Source: Postechiella sp039985655 (lineage in GTDB: Bacteria > Bacteroidota > Bacteroidia > Flavobacteriales > Flavobacteriaceae). From it: a stretch of DNA of 64,000 nt. The stretch covers positions 1 through 64,000 of the forward strand of contig JBDWSF010000024.1 in NCBI GenBank assembly GCA_039985655.1, read 5' to 3'. The notes under the pieces are model-generated. The model was not told the DNA's origin and searched no databases. It saw nothing but the letters and a program-made list of their open reading frames with translations. Of this stretch, positions 34,087 to 43,167 are shown in pieces. The position numbers and the translations under genes are program-made. The stretch's first letter is position 1; every line of letters begins with the position of its first letter.

Positions 34087-34524
34087 CTAGAGCCTTTTAT
34101 ACATTATGTAATGCTTACCAATAGTTTCAATATTGAACGGATTTCCAGTTATTTGAAATCCATTTTTAGTGTAGAAACTTGCAGCTACTTCTCTGGCATT
34201 ACACCACAAAAAAACAATGTTCTTTTTTTTTAGTAGAGTTTTAACATAATCTATAATTAAATTTCCATATCCTTTTCCTTGAAATTCGTCTAGAATGCCC
34301 ATGCCTCTTAATTGGTATTGCTTTTCTTCATTAAATATGGGGTTCTCTGAAATTAATAGAGAAGTAACACCTATTAATTTATCATTAATAAACAACCCAA
34401 TATGATATGTAGATTCTAGTAAGTCTCCATCAAAAGCACAAGATTCTATCGGTTTGCCTTGACGTAAAACGGGATGACGAACAGCATATGTCTCTTTGAC
34501 TGTGATATTTTTAATTTTAATCAT
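34087..34524 (-). CDS. GNAT-family N-acetyltransferase
   Basis: The acetyl-CoA site is QLRGMGILDEFQGKGYGNLI, and CNAREVAASFYTKNGFQ is the C-terminal motif. The start at 34524 (MIKIKNITVKETYAVR) is preferred because HPVLRQGKPIESCAFDGD is close to the usual N-terminal end of this subgroup; an upstream ATG at 34575 would add 17 residues. The acceptor is unknown. It is divergent from another acetyltransferase gene at 34609. Confidence 0.85.
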   Translation of the reverse strand: MIKIKNITVKETYAVRHPVLRQGKPIESCAFDGDLLESTYHIGLFINDKLIGVTSLLISENPIFNEEKQYQLRGMGILDEFQGKGYGNLIIDYVKTLLKKKNIVFLWCNAREVAASFYTKNGFQITGNPFNIETIGKHYIMYKRL

Positions 34525-34608
34525 TCTTTGTTTTAAATAGGATTTTAAACCAAATTTAAATAATTCTATTTTCATAAGAATTTTTTATCTTCACTTTAAA
34601 ATTTTTAC

Positions 34609-35034
34609 ATGTCATTTACTTTTAAAATTATAGAAAAAGAAAATATTAAATCGGTAGTTCCATTGATTCAAAAGTTAAATGGAAATAAAGTTTCAGACGA
34701 AGTCTTAGAGCAAAGGTTTTCTGAAATGATTACTCAAAACTATGAATGTGCAGTAATTTATGATGAAAACACCTTGATTGGAGTTACAGGATTATGGTAT
34801 TGTACAAGACATTATTCGGGTAGAAGTGTAGAACCAGACCATGTTTATATTGATGAAGCTTATAGAAATCAAGGATTAGGGAAGAAATTTTTCGATTGGA
34901 TTGATAATTACGTGAAAGAAAAAGGATATGAAGCTATGGAATTAAACACCTATGTTACTAACGCTCCGTCACATAAGTTTTATTTTAATGAAGGCTATAA
35001 AATATTGGGCTATCATTTTTTTAAGAAGTTGTAG
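34609..35034 (+). CDS. GNAT-family N-acetyltransferase
   Basis: A 141-aa single-domain acetyltransferase. Motif A is VYIDEAYRNQGLGKKFFDW, with the pyrophosphate-binding RNQGLG loop. ELNTYVTNAPSHKFYFNEGY completes the fold. It is not closely similar to the divergent acetyltransferase next to it, so the pair is not a recent duplication. The substrate is unknown. The tRNA-Gly promoter begins just after its stop codon. Confidence 0.88.
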   Translation: MSFTFKIIEKENIKSVVPLIQKLNGNKVSDEVLEQRFSEMITQNYECAVIYDENTLIGVTGLWYCTRHYSGRSVEPDHVYIDEAYRNQGLGKKFFDWIDNYVKEKGYEAMELNTYVTNAPSHKFYFNEGYKILGYHFFKKL

Positions 35035-35041
35035 TTTTCTC

Positions 35042-35071
35042 TTGCCGAAGTATAAAAAAGTTCTATATTTG
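35042..35071 (+). promoter_or_regulatory. -33/-7 promoter of tRNA-Gly
   Basis: TTG (35042-35044), 19 bases, TATATTTG (35064-35071): a full match to the Bacteroidota promoter pattern, ending 11 bases before the tRNA. Confidence 0.65.
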
Positions 35072-35082
35072 CCATCGGAAAT

Positions 35083-35155
35083 GCGAGAGTAGCTCAGTTG
35101 GTAGAGCGTCAGCCTTCCAAGCTGAATGTCGCCAGTTCGAACCTGGTCTCTCGCT
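35083..35155 (+). tRNA. tRNA-Gly (anticodon TCC)
   Basis: Complete cloverleaf: acceptor GCGAGAG with CTCTCGC, D arm gctcagttggtagagc, anticodon arm tcagc-cttccaa-gctga with anticodon TCC, T arm gccag-ttcgaac-ctggt, discriminator T. The CCA end is not encoded. A matching promoter and terminator flank it. Confidence 0.97.
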
Positions 35156-35156
35156 C

Positions 35157-35187
35157 AAAAAGCTTCATAGAAATATGAAGCTTTTTT
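35157..35187 (+). terminator. Terminator of tRNA-Gly
   Basis: 13-bp perfect stem (aaaaagcttcata with tatgaagcttttt, loop gaaa) directly after the tRNA, continuing into T residues. Confidence 0.9.
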
Positions 35188-35320
35188 ATTGAATACATTT
35201 TAAATGAAAAGAAGCGCTTTTGAATAGAATGAGCGAGCGCAGTTTTAAAAGATGTATATAATCTTTTTTGAAGAATAGTATAAACAAAACTATTTTCTTC
35301 ACAGTATAAAAACAACTCAC

Positions 35321-35328
35321 TATATTTG
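35321..35328 (+). promoter_or_regulatory. Candidate promoter of tatA, probably leaderless
   Basis: tatatttg fits TAnnTTTG; TTC instead of TTG sits 20 bases upstream (35298-35300). The predicted transcription start falls on or next to the GTG start at 35333. Confidence 0.45.
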
Positions 35329-35332
35329 TAAC

Positions 35333-35620
35333 GTGATACAACATGCAACATTCTTATTTATTAGTGGCGCCGAAATAGCTTTCATTCTATTTATAGTAAT
35401 CATGGTTTTTGGTGCCGATAAATTACCCGAAATTGCTCGAGGTTTAGGCAAGGGTATGCGCACACTTAAAGATGCCACAAACGATATCAAACACGAAATC
35501 TCTAAAAGTGCCGAAAACAGTGGTGTTGATACAAGTATAGTTTCTGATGTAAAAAAGGAATTGGATAGTGTTAAGGATGATTTGGGTGACTTTACTGGTT
35601 CTGTAAAACGTAAATTTTAA
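35333..35620 (+). CDS. tatA: Twin-arginine translocase subunit TatA/TatE family
   Basis: Forms the pore part of the Tat system, which exports folded proteins. The 95-aa protein has an N-terminal membrane helix (IAFILFIVIMVFG), the hinge GADKLPEIARGLGKG, and an amphipathic helix MRTLKDATNDIKHEI, as in TatA of Flavobacteriia. The charged C-terminus (about residues 55-95) is in the cytoplasm. The start is a GTG at 35333, chosen because the -7 box ends at 35328 and leaves no room for an earlier start. tatC is not in the window. Confidence 0.93.
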   Translation: MIQHATFLFISGAEIAFILFIVIMVFGADKLPEIARGLGKGMRTLKDATNDIKHEISKSAENSGVDTSIVSDVKKELDSVKDDLGDFTGSVKRKF

Positions 35621-35680
35621 TTTTTTTTCTTAAAGAGCGCGTTTCAACGATTATGTGTGCGATTATTGACACAATTGTAC

Positions 35681-35688
35681 TACATTTG
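35681..35688 (+). promoter_or_regulatory. Candidate -7 box for the hybrid histidine kinase gene
   Basis: tacatttg fits TAnnTTTG, 24 bases before the ATG. No TTG at the expected distance. Confidence 0.4.
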
Positions 35689-35712
35689 TAGTCCCAAACC
35701 AAATCTTAACTT

Positions 35713-37947
35713 ATGAAAGCCTGCTTAATAACGTGTTTTCTGCTATTTTCTAATGTAATTATTAGTCAAAGTGATCGTCGTTTAATCAAAGAAATTGATA
35801 GTATTAATACGTCTGCTATCTTCTATTATTCTAATAACCAGATATTAAAATCTTTTGAGTCTTTCAATGAGGTTAAGAAAATATCCGATTCTATTAATGA
35901 CGATTACGGTAAATCTATTTCAAATTTTCATTTAGGGAATATTTATAAATTAATGCACGAGTACGAAGATGCAAATCGCAGTTATAAAGCGATGTTAAAA
36001 CCATCAGAAGACATAAGTGATAATTATTTATCTGCTCTATCATACCTAAGTTTAGCTAAGCTCGCTATAAAGGAAAAAGATAATAAAGATATTTCTGCTT
36101 ATTTAGAAAAGGCATTATTTCATACCTCTAAATCAGAATTTTTAACAGATAGCAATTACAGTACAGATCAAAAATATGATTTATTACAACAAGTTGGAAT
36201 AGAATTATCTGAGTATTATATTGAAAATGAGGCTTTAGATAAAGCTTTTAGAAGTCTTTTTCATTTTGATGATTACTTAGCTAAAGCACCTAGTTTAAAC
36301 TATTTCTATAAAGGGTATTCTGATTATTTAAACGCCTTACTTCTCATTAAAAAGAAGCTATATAATAATGCTATTATAAAGCTTGAAGAAGCCGTACAAT
36401 CTTTAGATAAAAGAAATTTAAGTAAATATGGAGATAGTAATTTGCTTTTTAGCAAAATTTACAAACAAATGGCTTCGGTGTATGCTGAAAAAGATAATAA
36501 GGATGCTGCTTATTTATATTTATTAAAATATAATAATTATAAAGAAGCCTTTTTATATGAGGAAAAAGCGGAATATGAAGCCGTAGAGAAATCTAAGTTT
36601 ATTATAGAAGATTATAAAAATGATATACATCTAGCTAACAACGAAAAGTTATATCAATCTCAAATAGCTAAAAAAACCAAGAATATAAATTTTATAATGA
36701 TTATGGCATTGTTTCTTTTGGCAGTGTCTCTTATTACAATTTATTTTAAAAATGTTGAGTTAGAATTATCTAAAAACGAAGCGTTAAAATCAAGCGAATT
36801 AAAAACTAAATTTATATCGAATGTAACGCATGAATTAAGAACGCCTTTATATGGTGTTGTGGGGATAACCTCTTTATTATTAGCAAATAATAGCTTAAGT
36901 AAAAGTGATGGTAAGTATTTAAAATCTTTAAAATATTCTGGTGATTACCTTCTAAAATTAATTAATGAAGTATTAGAATTTGGAAAGATAGAATCGAATA
37001 AAATTGAATTGAAAAAAGTATCGGTAGAACTAAGACCCTTATTAGAGAATATTATAGGTTCGTTTGATTATAAATTGAAAGAAACTAATAATAAAATTCA
37101 TTTAAATATAGATAAAAATATTCCTCAATATATTAAGTGTGATAATGTTAGGTTGTCTCAAGTGTTAATTAATTTAATAGGAAACGGTGTTAAATTTACT
37201 AGTAATGGCGATATTTTTGTGAATATTTTTACAAGAAAATTAAACGACATAGATGGTGATGTCGATTTACGATTTGAAGTTCAAGACACTGGAGATGGTA
37301 TTCCTGAAGAAAAGTTTAAAACTATATTCGAGAATTTTTCGCAATTAGAAAATAGTAATATTAGTTACAAAGGCACGGGATTAGGGCTTGCTATTAGTAA
37401 AAAAATAGTAGAATTATTTGGTAGTAAAATAGAACTAGAAAGCGAGTACGGTTCCGGTTCTACATTTAGTTTTAACGTTAATTTCGAAATTGATAAAGAA
37501 GGTTTTGATAAAGCCAGAACGAAAATAATTAATAAGAAGATTAGAGCTATAAATTGTTATAGAATTTTAATTGCAGAGGATAATAAAATCAATCAAATAG
37601 TAACTAAAAACCTATTAGAAAAATCAAATTATTATTGCGAAATCGTCGAAAATGGTAAGGAAGCGATTGAAGTTGTAAAAAGTAAAACGTTCGATCTTGT
37701 TTTAATGGATATTAATATGCCAAAAATGGGAGGTATAGAAGCTACTAATTTAATTCGAAATTTTAATACAGATATCCCTGTGTTGGCTTTAACTGCGGCA
37801 GACATTGAAGATTTTAATGAAAATATTAAATACAGTGGCTTTAATGGTTTAATAACAAAACCATTTGATAATTATGAGTTTTTTCAATTAATAGAAACGA
37901 ATATTCAACTCAGTAAAAAAGCAGAGCTATACCAAAAAACGTCCTAA
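35713..37947 (+). CDS. TPR-containing hybrid sensor histidine kinase/response regulator
   Basis: A 744-aa inner-membrane sensor. Order: signal peptide (1 to about 18), periplasmic TPR region (about 20-300), one membrane helix (about 328-346), HisKA with phospho-His373 (SNVTHELRTPLYG), HATPase (NLIGNGVKFT, DTGDGIPEEKF, GTGLGLAI), and a receiver (ILIAEDNKINQ, phospho-Asp666 in LVLMDINMP). It has no DNA-binding output, so it probably passes phosphate to a separate HPt or regulator. It is paralogous to the kinase at 56307-58538 with the same architecture. The convergent O-methyltransferase gene ends 4 bases away. Confidence 0.92.
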   Translation: MKACLITCFLLFSNVIISQSDRRLIKEIDSINTSAIFYYSNNQILKSFESFNEVKKISDSINDDYGKSISNFHLGNIYKLMHEYEDANRSYKAMLKPSEDISDNYLSALSYLSLAKLAIKEKDNKDISAYLEKALFHTSKSEFLTDSNYSTDQKYDLLQQVGIELSEYYIENEALDKAFRSLFHFDDYLAKAPSLNYFYKGYSDYLNALLLIKKKLYNNAIIKLEEAVQSLDKRNLSKYGDSNLLFSKIYKQMASVYAEKDNKDAAYLYLLKYNNYKEAFLYEEKAEYEAVEKSKFIIEDYKNDIHLANNEKLYQSQIAKKTKNINFIMIMALFLLAVSLITIYFKNVELELSKNEALKSSELKTKFISNVTHELRTPLYGVVGITSLLLANNSLSKSDGKYLKSLKYSGDYLLKLINEVLEFGKIESNKIELKKVSVELRPLLENIIGSFDYKLKETNNKIHLNIDKNIPQYIKCDNVRLSQVLINLIGNGVKFTSNGDIFVNIFTRKLNDIDGDVDLRFEVQDTGDGIPEEKFKTIFENFSQLENSNISYKGTGLGLAISKKIVELFGSKIELESEYGSGSTFSFNVNFEIDKEGFDKARTKIINKKIRAINCYRILIAEDNKINQIVTKNLLEKSNYYCEIVENGKEAIEVVKSKTFDLVLMDINMPKMGGIEATNLIRNFNTDIPVLALTAADIEDFNENIKYSGFNGLITKPFDNYEFFQLIETNIQLSKKAELYQKTS

Positions 37948-37951
37948 TGTT

Positions 37952-38593
37952 TTAGCGTTTTCTACTAATTGTTAAACCATCTCTAATAGGTAATACAACA
38001 GATTCAATTCTTGGGTCTTCTTTTAAAAGTGTGTTATAATCTAAAACGGCTTTTGTCGAGTTGTCTTTTGGGTCTAATTCTTCAATAACCTTACCATGCC
38101 AAAGGACATTGTCTGATATAATAATGCCGCCTGTATTTAATTTATCTATAATTAAGTGGAAGTAATTTACGTAATTGGGTTTATCAGCATCAATAAATAC
38201 TAAATCGAATGTTTTATCAAGCTTGGGTAAAACATCAATTGCACTTCCTAAATGTTGATGGATTTGATGACCATATTCAGATTTGTCAAAATATTTTCGT
38301 TGAAAATCTACCAATTCTTCATTGACATCAATCGTGTGGATTTCGCCATCCTTCTCCAAGCCTTCAGCTAAACATAAGGTTGCATAGCCTGTGAATGTAC
38401 CAAGTTCTAAAATACGTTTTGGTTGTTTTAGTTTCGAAATCATACTCAAAACACGGCCTTGATAAGGACCGCTAAGCATAATAGGTTGCAATATTTTTTG
38501 ATATGTTTCACGTGTTAATTGGTGTAGTAAATCAGGCTCGTTTTCTGAGTGGTTTACTACGTAATCGTCTAGTTTTTCGGGTAAAAAATACAT
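37952..38593 (-). CDS. O-methyltransferase (Methyltransf_3/COMT type)
   Basis: At 213 aa it is a full-length class I O-methyltransferase. The SAM site is ILELGTFTGYATLCLAEGL, with IHTIDVNEE. The metal-binding catalytic block is FDLVFIDADKPNYVNY and the partner Asp is in IISDNVLWHGKV. These catechol/caffeoyl-CoA-type enzymes need a divalent metal; the physiological substrate is not evident. It faces the hybrid kinase gene with only 4 bases between the two stop codons. Confidence 0.92.
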   Translation of the reverse strand: MYFLPEKLDDYVVNHSENEPDLLHQLTRETYQKILQPIMLSGPYQGRVLSMISKLKQPKRILELGTFTGYATLCLAEGLEKDGEIHTIDVNEELVDFQRKYFDKSEYGHQIHQHLGSAIDVLPKLDKTFDLVFIDADKPNYVNYFHLIIDKLNTGGIIISDNVLWHGKVIEELDPKDNSTKAVLDYNTLLKEDPRIESVVLPIRDGLTISRKR

Positions 38594-38603
38594 GTTTGTT
38601 TAG

Positions 38604-38632
38604 ACCTGTCAGGCTCCAAAAACCTAGCAGGT
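38604..38632. repeat. Palindromic repeat (acctgtcagg/cctagcaggt)
   Basis: The arms 38604-38613 and 38623-38632 are imperfect inverted repeats in the intergenic region before the LytS-type kinase. This acctg.cagg...cctg.caggt pattern is a common flavobacterial intergenic repeat. The rest of 38594-38801 shows nothing clear. Confidence 0.45.
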
Positions 38633-38801
38633 TTTCGAAAGATTAATTAAAACACGAAAGTATTACTTTTTTATGTAATGCTATTTGATTTTGAAAGATG
38701 AAAATGTAACTTAAAATACTATGATGCAGTTCGTCAGAAATTCGTTTTGGGAATAAAAGATATCCAGTTTCTTTGGGGTATAAATAGTTAAATTAGCCAT
38801 T

Positions 38802-40802
38802 ATGAAGAAAATCATTTTATTAATCGCTATTGTAATAGCGATTCCTATAACAATCATTGAAGATGTTAGTAATGACTATGAATACTATAATAATGAGTAT
38901 CCAGATTTACCAAAGGATGAAAAATGGGAATATGTAAAAAATAGAATTGCAATTACTCATTTTAAAGGGATTGATAATCAATATGATTTTAAATACTCTG
39001 GTCCTGTATTATTTAATCTTGTTAATGCTACCAAAAAAGATAGTTTGGCATTTAATCAAGTTTTGGAAAAATTAAAGGAAGTTTTACCTAATAAAGAAAT
39101 AACACATTTTAAAAATTTTACAGATTATGATTTTGATATACAAAAACTACAACCTTGGGAGGAGGGTGTTTTAGATTCTATAAAGGGCTATTATATTAGA
39201 GATATAGTCAACAAAACAATTCAATTTAAATTTGAAAAAAACAAAGACACTTTAGCCATAGATAACAAAAGTGAATTTGTTACTCCAAATGAGCGTGATT
39301 TATCGTTTAATTTTGGTTATACAAAAAATAAAGGTAAAGCATTCTATGGTCTTCATGGCTATCATAGACCAAGTGTATTGTTTTCATTTAATGAAGGTGC
39401 AGATGTAGAACAAAGAAAAAGATTGATTTTGTACTCAGTTATACGATTAATAGGAGCTACAGCTGCAAAACGTTTTATGAAACCAAAAGTAATAAACTCA
39501 AGGTTAAGTTGGGGGAATGATGAAAAAACGCAATCTGAAATTGAAAGTGTAAATAAGCATGATTGGTTTTATCTTAAAAAGTTATATTCAGAAAATCTGT
39601 ATCAAGAATTTAGGTCATATATTTATAAAACCTACCCGTGGCGTTATGCAAGTAACTACTTTGACACAGAAAAAACGAAAGCAATTGCGATATGGGTTTG
39701 TGTTATTTTTACATGTGTTTTATTTATTCTTGGTTTTAGTTTACTTTATGGGCGTCACTATAATAATTTTGAAGACTTAAATTTAAATTATATATTTCCG
39801 ATATTGTTTATACTCATAGGTTCTTACTATGTTTTTAGTATCTATAAATACATAACTATATCTCACGAGTTTCAACATTTACCAGATTATATAGGTTTTC
39901 ATATAATTTTATTTATAGTAGCGATATTGATAGCATTATCTTTAGTGTTTTTTGATAAATATATCATTAAAAGCAGTATGAGTTTTACAGTGCAAATTAT
40001 CTTGAAAATTAGTTTCACCTTTTTAATAGGGATTTTACCAGCCATTTTTATTCATTTAGCTGAGCGTCTATTCAATCCTCAATGGTTTGCATTAAATCCA
40101 CTATTTTTAGTTGTTTTTGGCTTTGCTTTAGGAAGAGGTATTCTATTATACCTAGACCACTTTTCAGAAAACCTAATCAAACAAAAAGACATCGAATTAA
40201 GTAACCTAAAAGCTTTAAAATCTCAAGCAGAAGTCAAGTTGTTGCAATCTCAAATAAACCCACATTTTTTATACAATTCATTAAACTCTATTGCAAGTTT
40301 AGCGCAAACAGATGCCGATAAAACAGAAAAAATGGCATTGTCGTTATCCGATTTATTTAAATACACCATCAACCGAAAAGGAAAAAAGAATAGTACTATT
40401 GGAGATGAGGTAGAGATGGTGAAGAATTATTTGGAAGTAGAACAAATCCGTTTCGGAGATCGTTTAAATTTCAATATTGAAGTCGATGATAATCTTAAAA
40501 ATATAGAAATACCAATGTTTCTTATTCAGCCGTTAATAGAAAACGCAGTAAAACACGGTATTTCTAAAATTGAGGACAATGGAGAAATTCATTTAAAAAT
40601 TAATAAAACAGAAAAATACGTTATCATTTCTGTGTTAGATAATGGCCCACAATTTCCAGATGGTTTGGTTAGCGGGCATGGTTTACAAACGGTACACGAT
40701 TTACTGCGTTTAAGTTATGGAGAAAGTGCTTCTATAAATATCGAAAATACACCAGAAAAAGTTATTACTATAACTATTAAAAATAGTGTTAAAAATGCAT
40801 AA
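38802..40802 (+). CDS. LytS/YehU-type sensor histidine kinase
   Basis: A 666-aa inner-membrane kinase. A first hydrophobic segment (residues 2-20) is followed by about 270 residues of unassigned extracytoplasmic sequence, then five hydrophobic helices (about 297-455) and the His_kinase domain with QSQINPHFLYNSLNSIASL (phospho-His488). The ATP-binding domain has LIQPLIENAVKHG, VLDNGP and HGLQTVHDLL. It overlaps the LytTR regulator gene by 8 bases, so the two form a coupled two-component system. The signal is unknown. Confidence 0.92.
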   Translation: MKKIILLIAIVIAIPITIIEDVSNDYEYYNNEYPDLPKDEKWEYVKNRIAITHFKGIDNQYDFKYSGPVLFNLVNATKKDSLAFNQVLEKLKEVLPNKEITHFKNFTDYDFDIQKLQPWEEGVLDSIKGYYIRDIVNKTIQFKFEKNKDTLAIDNKSEFVTPNERDLSFNFGYTKNKGKAFYGLHGYHRPSVLFSFNEGADVEQRKRLILYSVIRLIGATAAKRFMKPKVINSRLSWGNDEKTQSEIESVNKHDWFYLKKLYSENLYQEFRSYIYKTYPWRYASNYFDTEKTKAIAIWVCVIFTCVLFILGFSLLYGRHYNNFEDLNLNYIFPILFILIGSYYVFSIYKYITISHEFQHLPDYIGFHIILFIVAILIALSLVFFDKYIIKSSMSFTVQIILKISFTFLIGILPAIFIHLAERLFNPQWFALNPLFLVVFGFALGRGILLYLDHFSENLIKQKDIELSNLKALKSQAEVKLLQSQINPHFLYNSLNSIASLAQTDADKTEKMALSLSDLFKYTINRKGKKNSTIGDEVEMVKNYLEVEQIRFGDRLNFNIEVDDNLKNIEIPMFLIQPLIENAVKHGISKIEDNGEIHLKINKTEKYVIISVLDNGPQFPDGLVSGHGLQTVHDLLRLSYGESASINIENTPEKVITITIKNSVKNA

Positions 40803-41556
40803 ACAGTATTCAACTTTAATAGTAGACGACGAACCTTTGGCAAGAGAACGACTTAAAAAATTACTTTTAAATTTCTCAGAAACTATAAAAATAATAGGAA
40901 CTGCCAAAAATGGAAACGATGCTAAACAACAAATAGAACAATTAAAACCCAATCTTATTTTTTTAGATATCGAAATGCCCGGTTTAACAGGTTTCGAACT
41001 CATTGAAACATTAGAAACCATACCATTAATTGTATTTTGTACGGCACACGATGAGTATTCACTGCAGGCTTTCGAAACCAACAGTATCGATTATTTGGTA
41101 AAACCTGTTAGGGTAGAACGTTTAGAAAAAACGATTAAAAAGCTGCAATTATTTAATAGAATCGACACGCCTCAAAATATACTAGAGGTTGTAAAAGCGT
41201 TAACAAATAAAAAGAACGAAAATAAAAGCACATCAATAACCGTTAAAATTGGAGATCGATTAGTTTTTATAAAATTAGAAGACGTTTTTTATTTTGAAGC
41301 GTCCAACAAGTATGTTACCATTTTTACAGATAAAGACCATTTTATAACCGAAAAATCACTTTCTCAATTAGAAACACAATTGCCAGATCATTTTTTAAGA
41401 GTACATAGAAGTTTTATAATAAACACAAATACTGTTGCTGAGGTTCAGAAATATTTTAATAGTCGATATGTTATAAAACTATCCAATAAAAGAAAAACAA
41501 CAATTACAACAGGTAGAAGTTATCTCGATAAAATAAAAGAATGGATAAATACATAA
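40795..41556 (+). CDS. LytTR-family response regulator
   Basis: A 253-aa transcription factor. The receiver domain (about 5-120) has LIVDDEPLARERL and the phospho-Asp58 in LIFLDIEMPGLTGFE, then KPVRVERLEKT. The LytTR DNA-binding domain (about 150-250) has VFYFEASNKYVTI and FLRVHRSFIIN, then TITTGRSY. The start at 40795 (MHKQYSTLIV) is preferred to a GTG at 40786 because it places the receiver at its normal distance. It is the partner of the LytS-type kinase just upstream. Confidence 0.93.
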   Translation: MHKQYSTLIVDDEPLARERLKKLLLNFSETIKIIGTAKNGNDAKQQIEQLKPNLIFLDIEMPGLTGFELIETLETIPLIVFCTAHDEYSLQAFETNSIDYLVKPVRVERLEKTIKKLQLFNRIDTPQNILEVVKALTNKKNENKSTSITVKIGDRLVFIKLEDVFYFEASNKYVTIFTDKDHFITEKSLSQLETQLPDHFLRVHRSFIINTNTVAEVQKYFNSRYVIKLSNKRKTTITTGRSYLDKIKEWINT

Positions 41557-41572
41557 TTTGCAATTTTATTAA

Positions 41573-42097
41573 TCAAATTTTCTCTGGTGCTTCCATTTTA
41601 GTGCTACACTTTTTGCAAGTACGTTTTTTTTCACTGCTGTAAAATTTATCAAAAATAACAGGCAGATCAACTTCAATATTATCAAGTTTAAATTTCTTTT
41701 TGTACAATAAATGATTACAGTTTTCGCAGTACCATTCTAAAGCATCTTTCATCTTTTTAGATCGTGGATACTCAATAACTAAACCAACAGTATTGGCGCC
41801 ACGCTGCGGTGAATGCGGAACTTTGGCGGGTAATAAGTAAATGTCACCTTCTTTAATATGCACATCTTTTGGGGTGTCTCCATCTATTATTTTAAGAATA
41901 ATATCACCTTCAACTTGATAGAAGAATTCAGGAGTTTCATTATAATGGTAGTCCTTTCTGTTGTTAGGTCCACCAACCACCATAATTATAAATTCACCAT
42001 CTTTCCAAACACATTTGTTACCAACGGGTGGTTTTAAAAGATGTCTATGATCTTCAATCCAAGTCTTGAAATTTAAAGGAGAAACTAATTTACTCAT
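41573..42097 (-). CDS. nbaC: 3-hydroxyanthranilate 3,4-dioxygenase
   Basis: Opens the ring of 3-hydroxyanthranilate to 2-amino-3-carboxymuconate semialdehyde with O2 and Fe2+, a step of tryptophan/kynurenine breakdown and a source of quinolinate. The 174-aa protein carries the Fe ligands His51, Glu57 and His95, at the positions known for the bacterial enzyme, and a C-terminal rubredoxin-like site with Cys124, Cys127, Cys161 and Cys164. It is on the same strand as kmo and kynU, separated from them by an SDR gene and a GIY-YIG pseudogene. Confidence 0.96.
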   Translation of the reverse strand: MSKLVSPLNFKTWIEDHRHLLKPPVGNKCVWKDGEFIIMVVGGPNNRKDYHYNETPEFFYQVEGDIILKIIDGDTPKDVHIKEGDIYLLPAKVPHSPQRGANTVGLVIEYPRSKKMKDALEWYCENCNHLLYKKKFKLDNIEVDLPVIFDKFYSSEKKRTCKKCSTKMEAPEKI

Positions 42098-42107
42098 ATG
42101 TTTATGT

Positions 42108-42137
42108 TTTGGGCGTGCCCCAAAGGGTCAGGCTTTA
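42108..42137. repeat. Short copy of the ttgggcgt...gtcaggcttt repeat
   Basis: tttgggcgtgcccc followed by gtcaggcttt matches the first and middle blocks of the repeat at 7425-7553, without its hairpin insert. Confidence 0.45.
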
Positions 42138-42205
42138 TTCGTGATTAATTATTTTAAATTATTGAACTCATGAATATAAATATTTCTGCTTTATCTTTTT
42201 AAAAG

Positions 42206-42310
42206 GTCATTGCGAGGACAAAGGACGTGGCAATCTGCCAAATTCTTGTTCTAAACAATGATAATTTTAGTCACTTTTAAAAAGGATGCCGCATCAATCC
42301 CTCACGCAAT
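42206..42310. repeat. Imperfect palindromic repeat (gtcattgcgagg type)
   Basis: gtcattgcgagg...caatctgcc on the left is mirrored by ggatgccgcatcaatccctcacgcaat on the right. It is a degraded copy of the widespread gtcattgcgagg intergenic palindrome and lies between nbaC and the SDR gene. Confidence 0.45.
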
Positions 42311-42327
42311 TTAGTACAGATATAAAG

Positions 42328-43110
42328 TTACAAACTTTTTGTACGACCACCATCAACAGGAACATTAATTCCGTTTATATAACTTGCAGCATCACTTGCC
42401 AAAAAGGTAATAGCATTGGCAACTTCTAAAGGCGTAGCAAAACGTTTTATGGGTGTGTAGTTTTTCATAATATCGGTCATATCTTCAATAGATATATTTT
42501 CAATATTAGCTTTAATTTTTATAATATCTGTTAAGCGTTCTGTTTCTGTAAATCCAGGAAGTACATTGTTTATCGTAATACCAAAAGGAGCAACTTCATG
42601 AGATAATGTTTTACTCCAGTTTCCAACGGCACCTCTTATGGTATTGCTGACGCCTAAACCTTCAATAGGTTCTTTAACCGATGTTGATATAATATTAACA
42701 ATACGTCCAAAACCTTCAGTTTTCATAAACGGAACTGTAGCTTGTGCTAATAAATGGCTGCATTTTAAGTGTTGTGTAAATCCAGTTTCAAACTCAGATA
42801 AAGAAGCATTTAAAATATCGCCAGGTCTTGGTCCGCCTGTATTATTTATAACAATATGAAACCCGTAGTTTTTTTCAATAAACTTAATCACTTGTTCTTG
42901 TAATTCTCTGGGGTTCGAAAAATCTGCTACAATATAATTATGGTTTCTATGCTTTGGTAGTTCTTCTAAAACTGCTTTTAGTTTCTCTCGGTTTCTTGCA
43001 ACAAGCGTTACATTGACACCTTCTTCGGCTAAAGCCATAGCAGTTGCTTTTCCTATGCCTTGCGTGCTTCCGCAAACTAATGCATTTTTGTTATTTAAAT
43101 TTAAGTTCAT
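42328..43110 (-). CDS. SDR-family oxidoreductase with altered active site
   Basis: A 260-aa short-chain dehydrogenase: cofactor loop CGSTQGIGKA (13-22), an NNTGG variant of NNAGG (89-93), and FLASDAASYINGINVPVDGG at the C-terminus. The normal YxxxK is replaced: Ser155 and Arg159 (SNTIR) stand where Tyr and Lys are expected, after the Ser region ISTS. The fold is therefore clear but normal dehydrogenase chemistry is doubtful. I recall SDR genes near kynurenine genes in Flavobacteriaceae; their role there is not established. Confidence 0.85.
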   Translation of the reverse strand: MNLNLNNKNALVCGSTQGIGKATAMALAEEGVNVTLVARNREKLKAVLEELPKHRNHNYIVADFSNPRELQEQVIKFIEKNYGFHIVINNTGGPRPGDILNASLSEFETGFTQHLKCSHLLAQATVPFMKTEGFGRIVNIISTSVKEPIEGLGVSNTIRGAVGNWSKTLSHEVAPFGITINNVLPGFTETERLTDIIKIKANIENISIEDMTDIMKNYTPIKRFATPLEVANAITFLASDAASYINGINVPVDGGRTKSL

Positions 43111-43147
43111 ATTGCTTTAGTTAGATGATGTTGTAATTTGTTTGTCT

Positions 43148-43167
43148 GGTCGAACGCAGTCGAGACC
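43148..43167. repeat. Palindromic repeat (ggtcgaacgcagtcgagacc), left of the GIY-YIG pseudogene
   Basis: The core tcgaacgcagtcgag is repeated in reverse at 43409-43424 with one difference. A related unit, ggttgagcttgtcgaaacc, lies in the loop of the repeat at 2341-2475. Confidence 0.6.

Noticed and set aside
35109..35351. An 80-codon minus-strand reading frame antisense to tRNA-Gly and its terminator
   Set aside because: It covers the tRNA, its terminator hairpin and the tatA promoter, and its product is a typical spurious antisense-tRNA translation.
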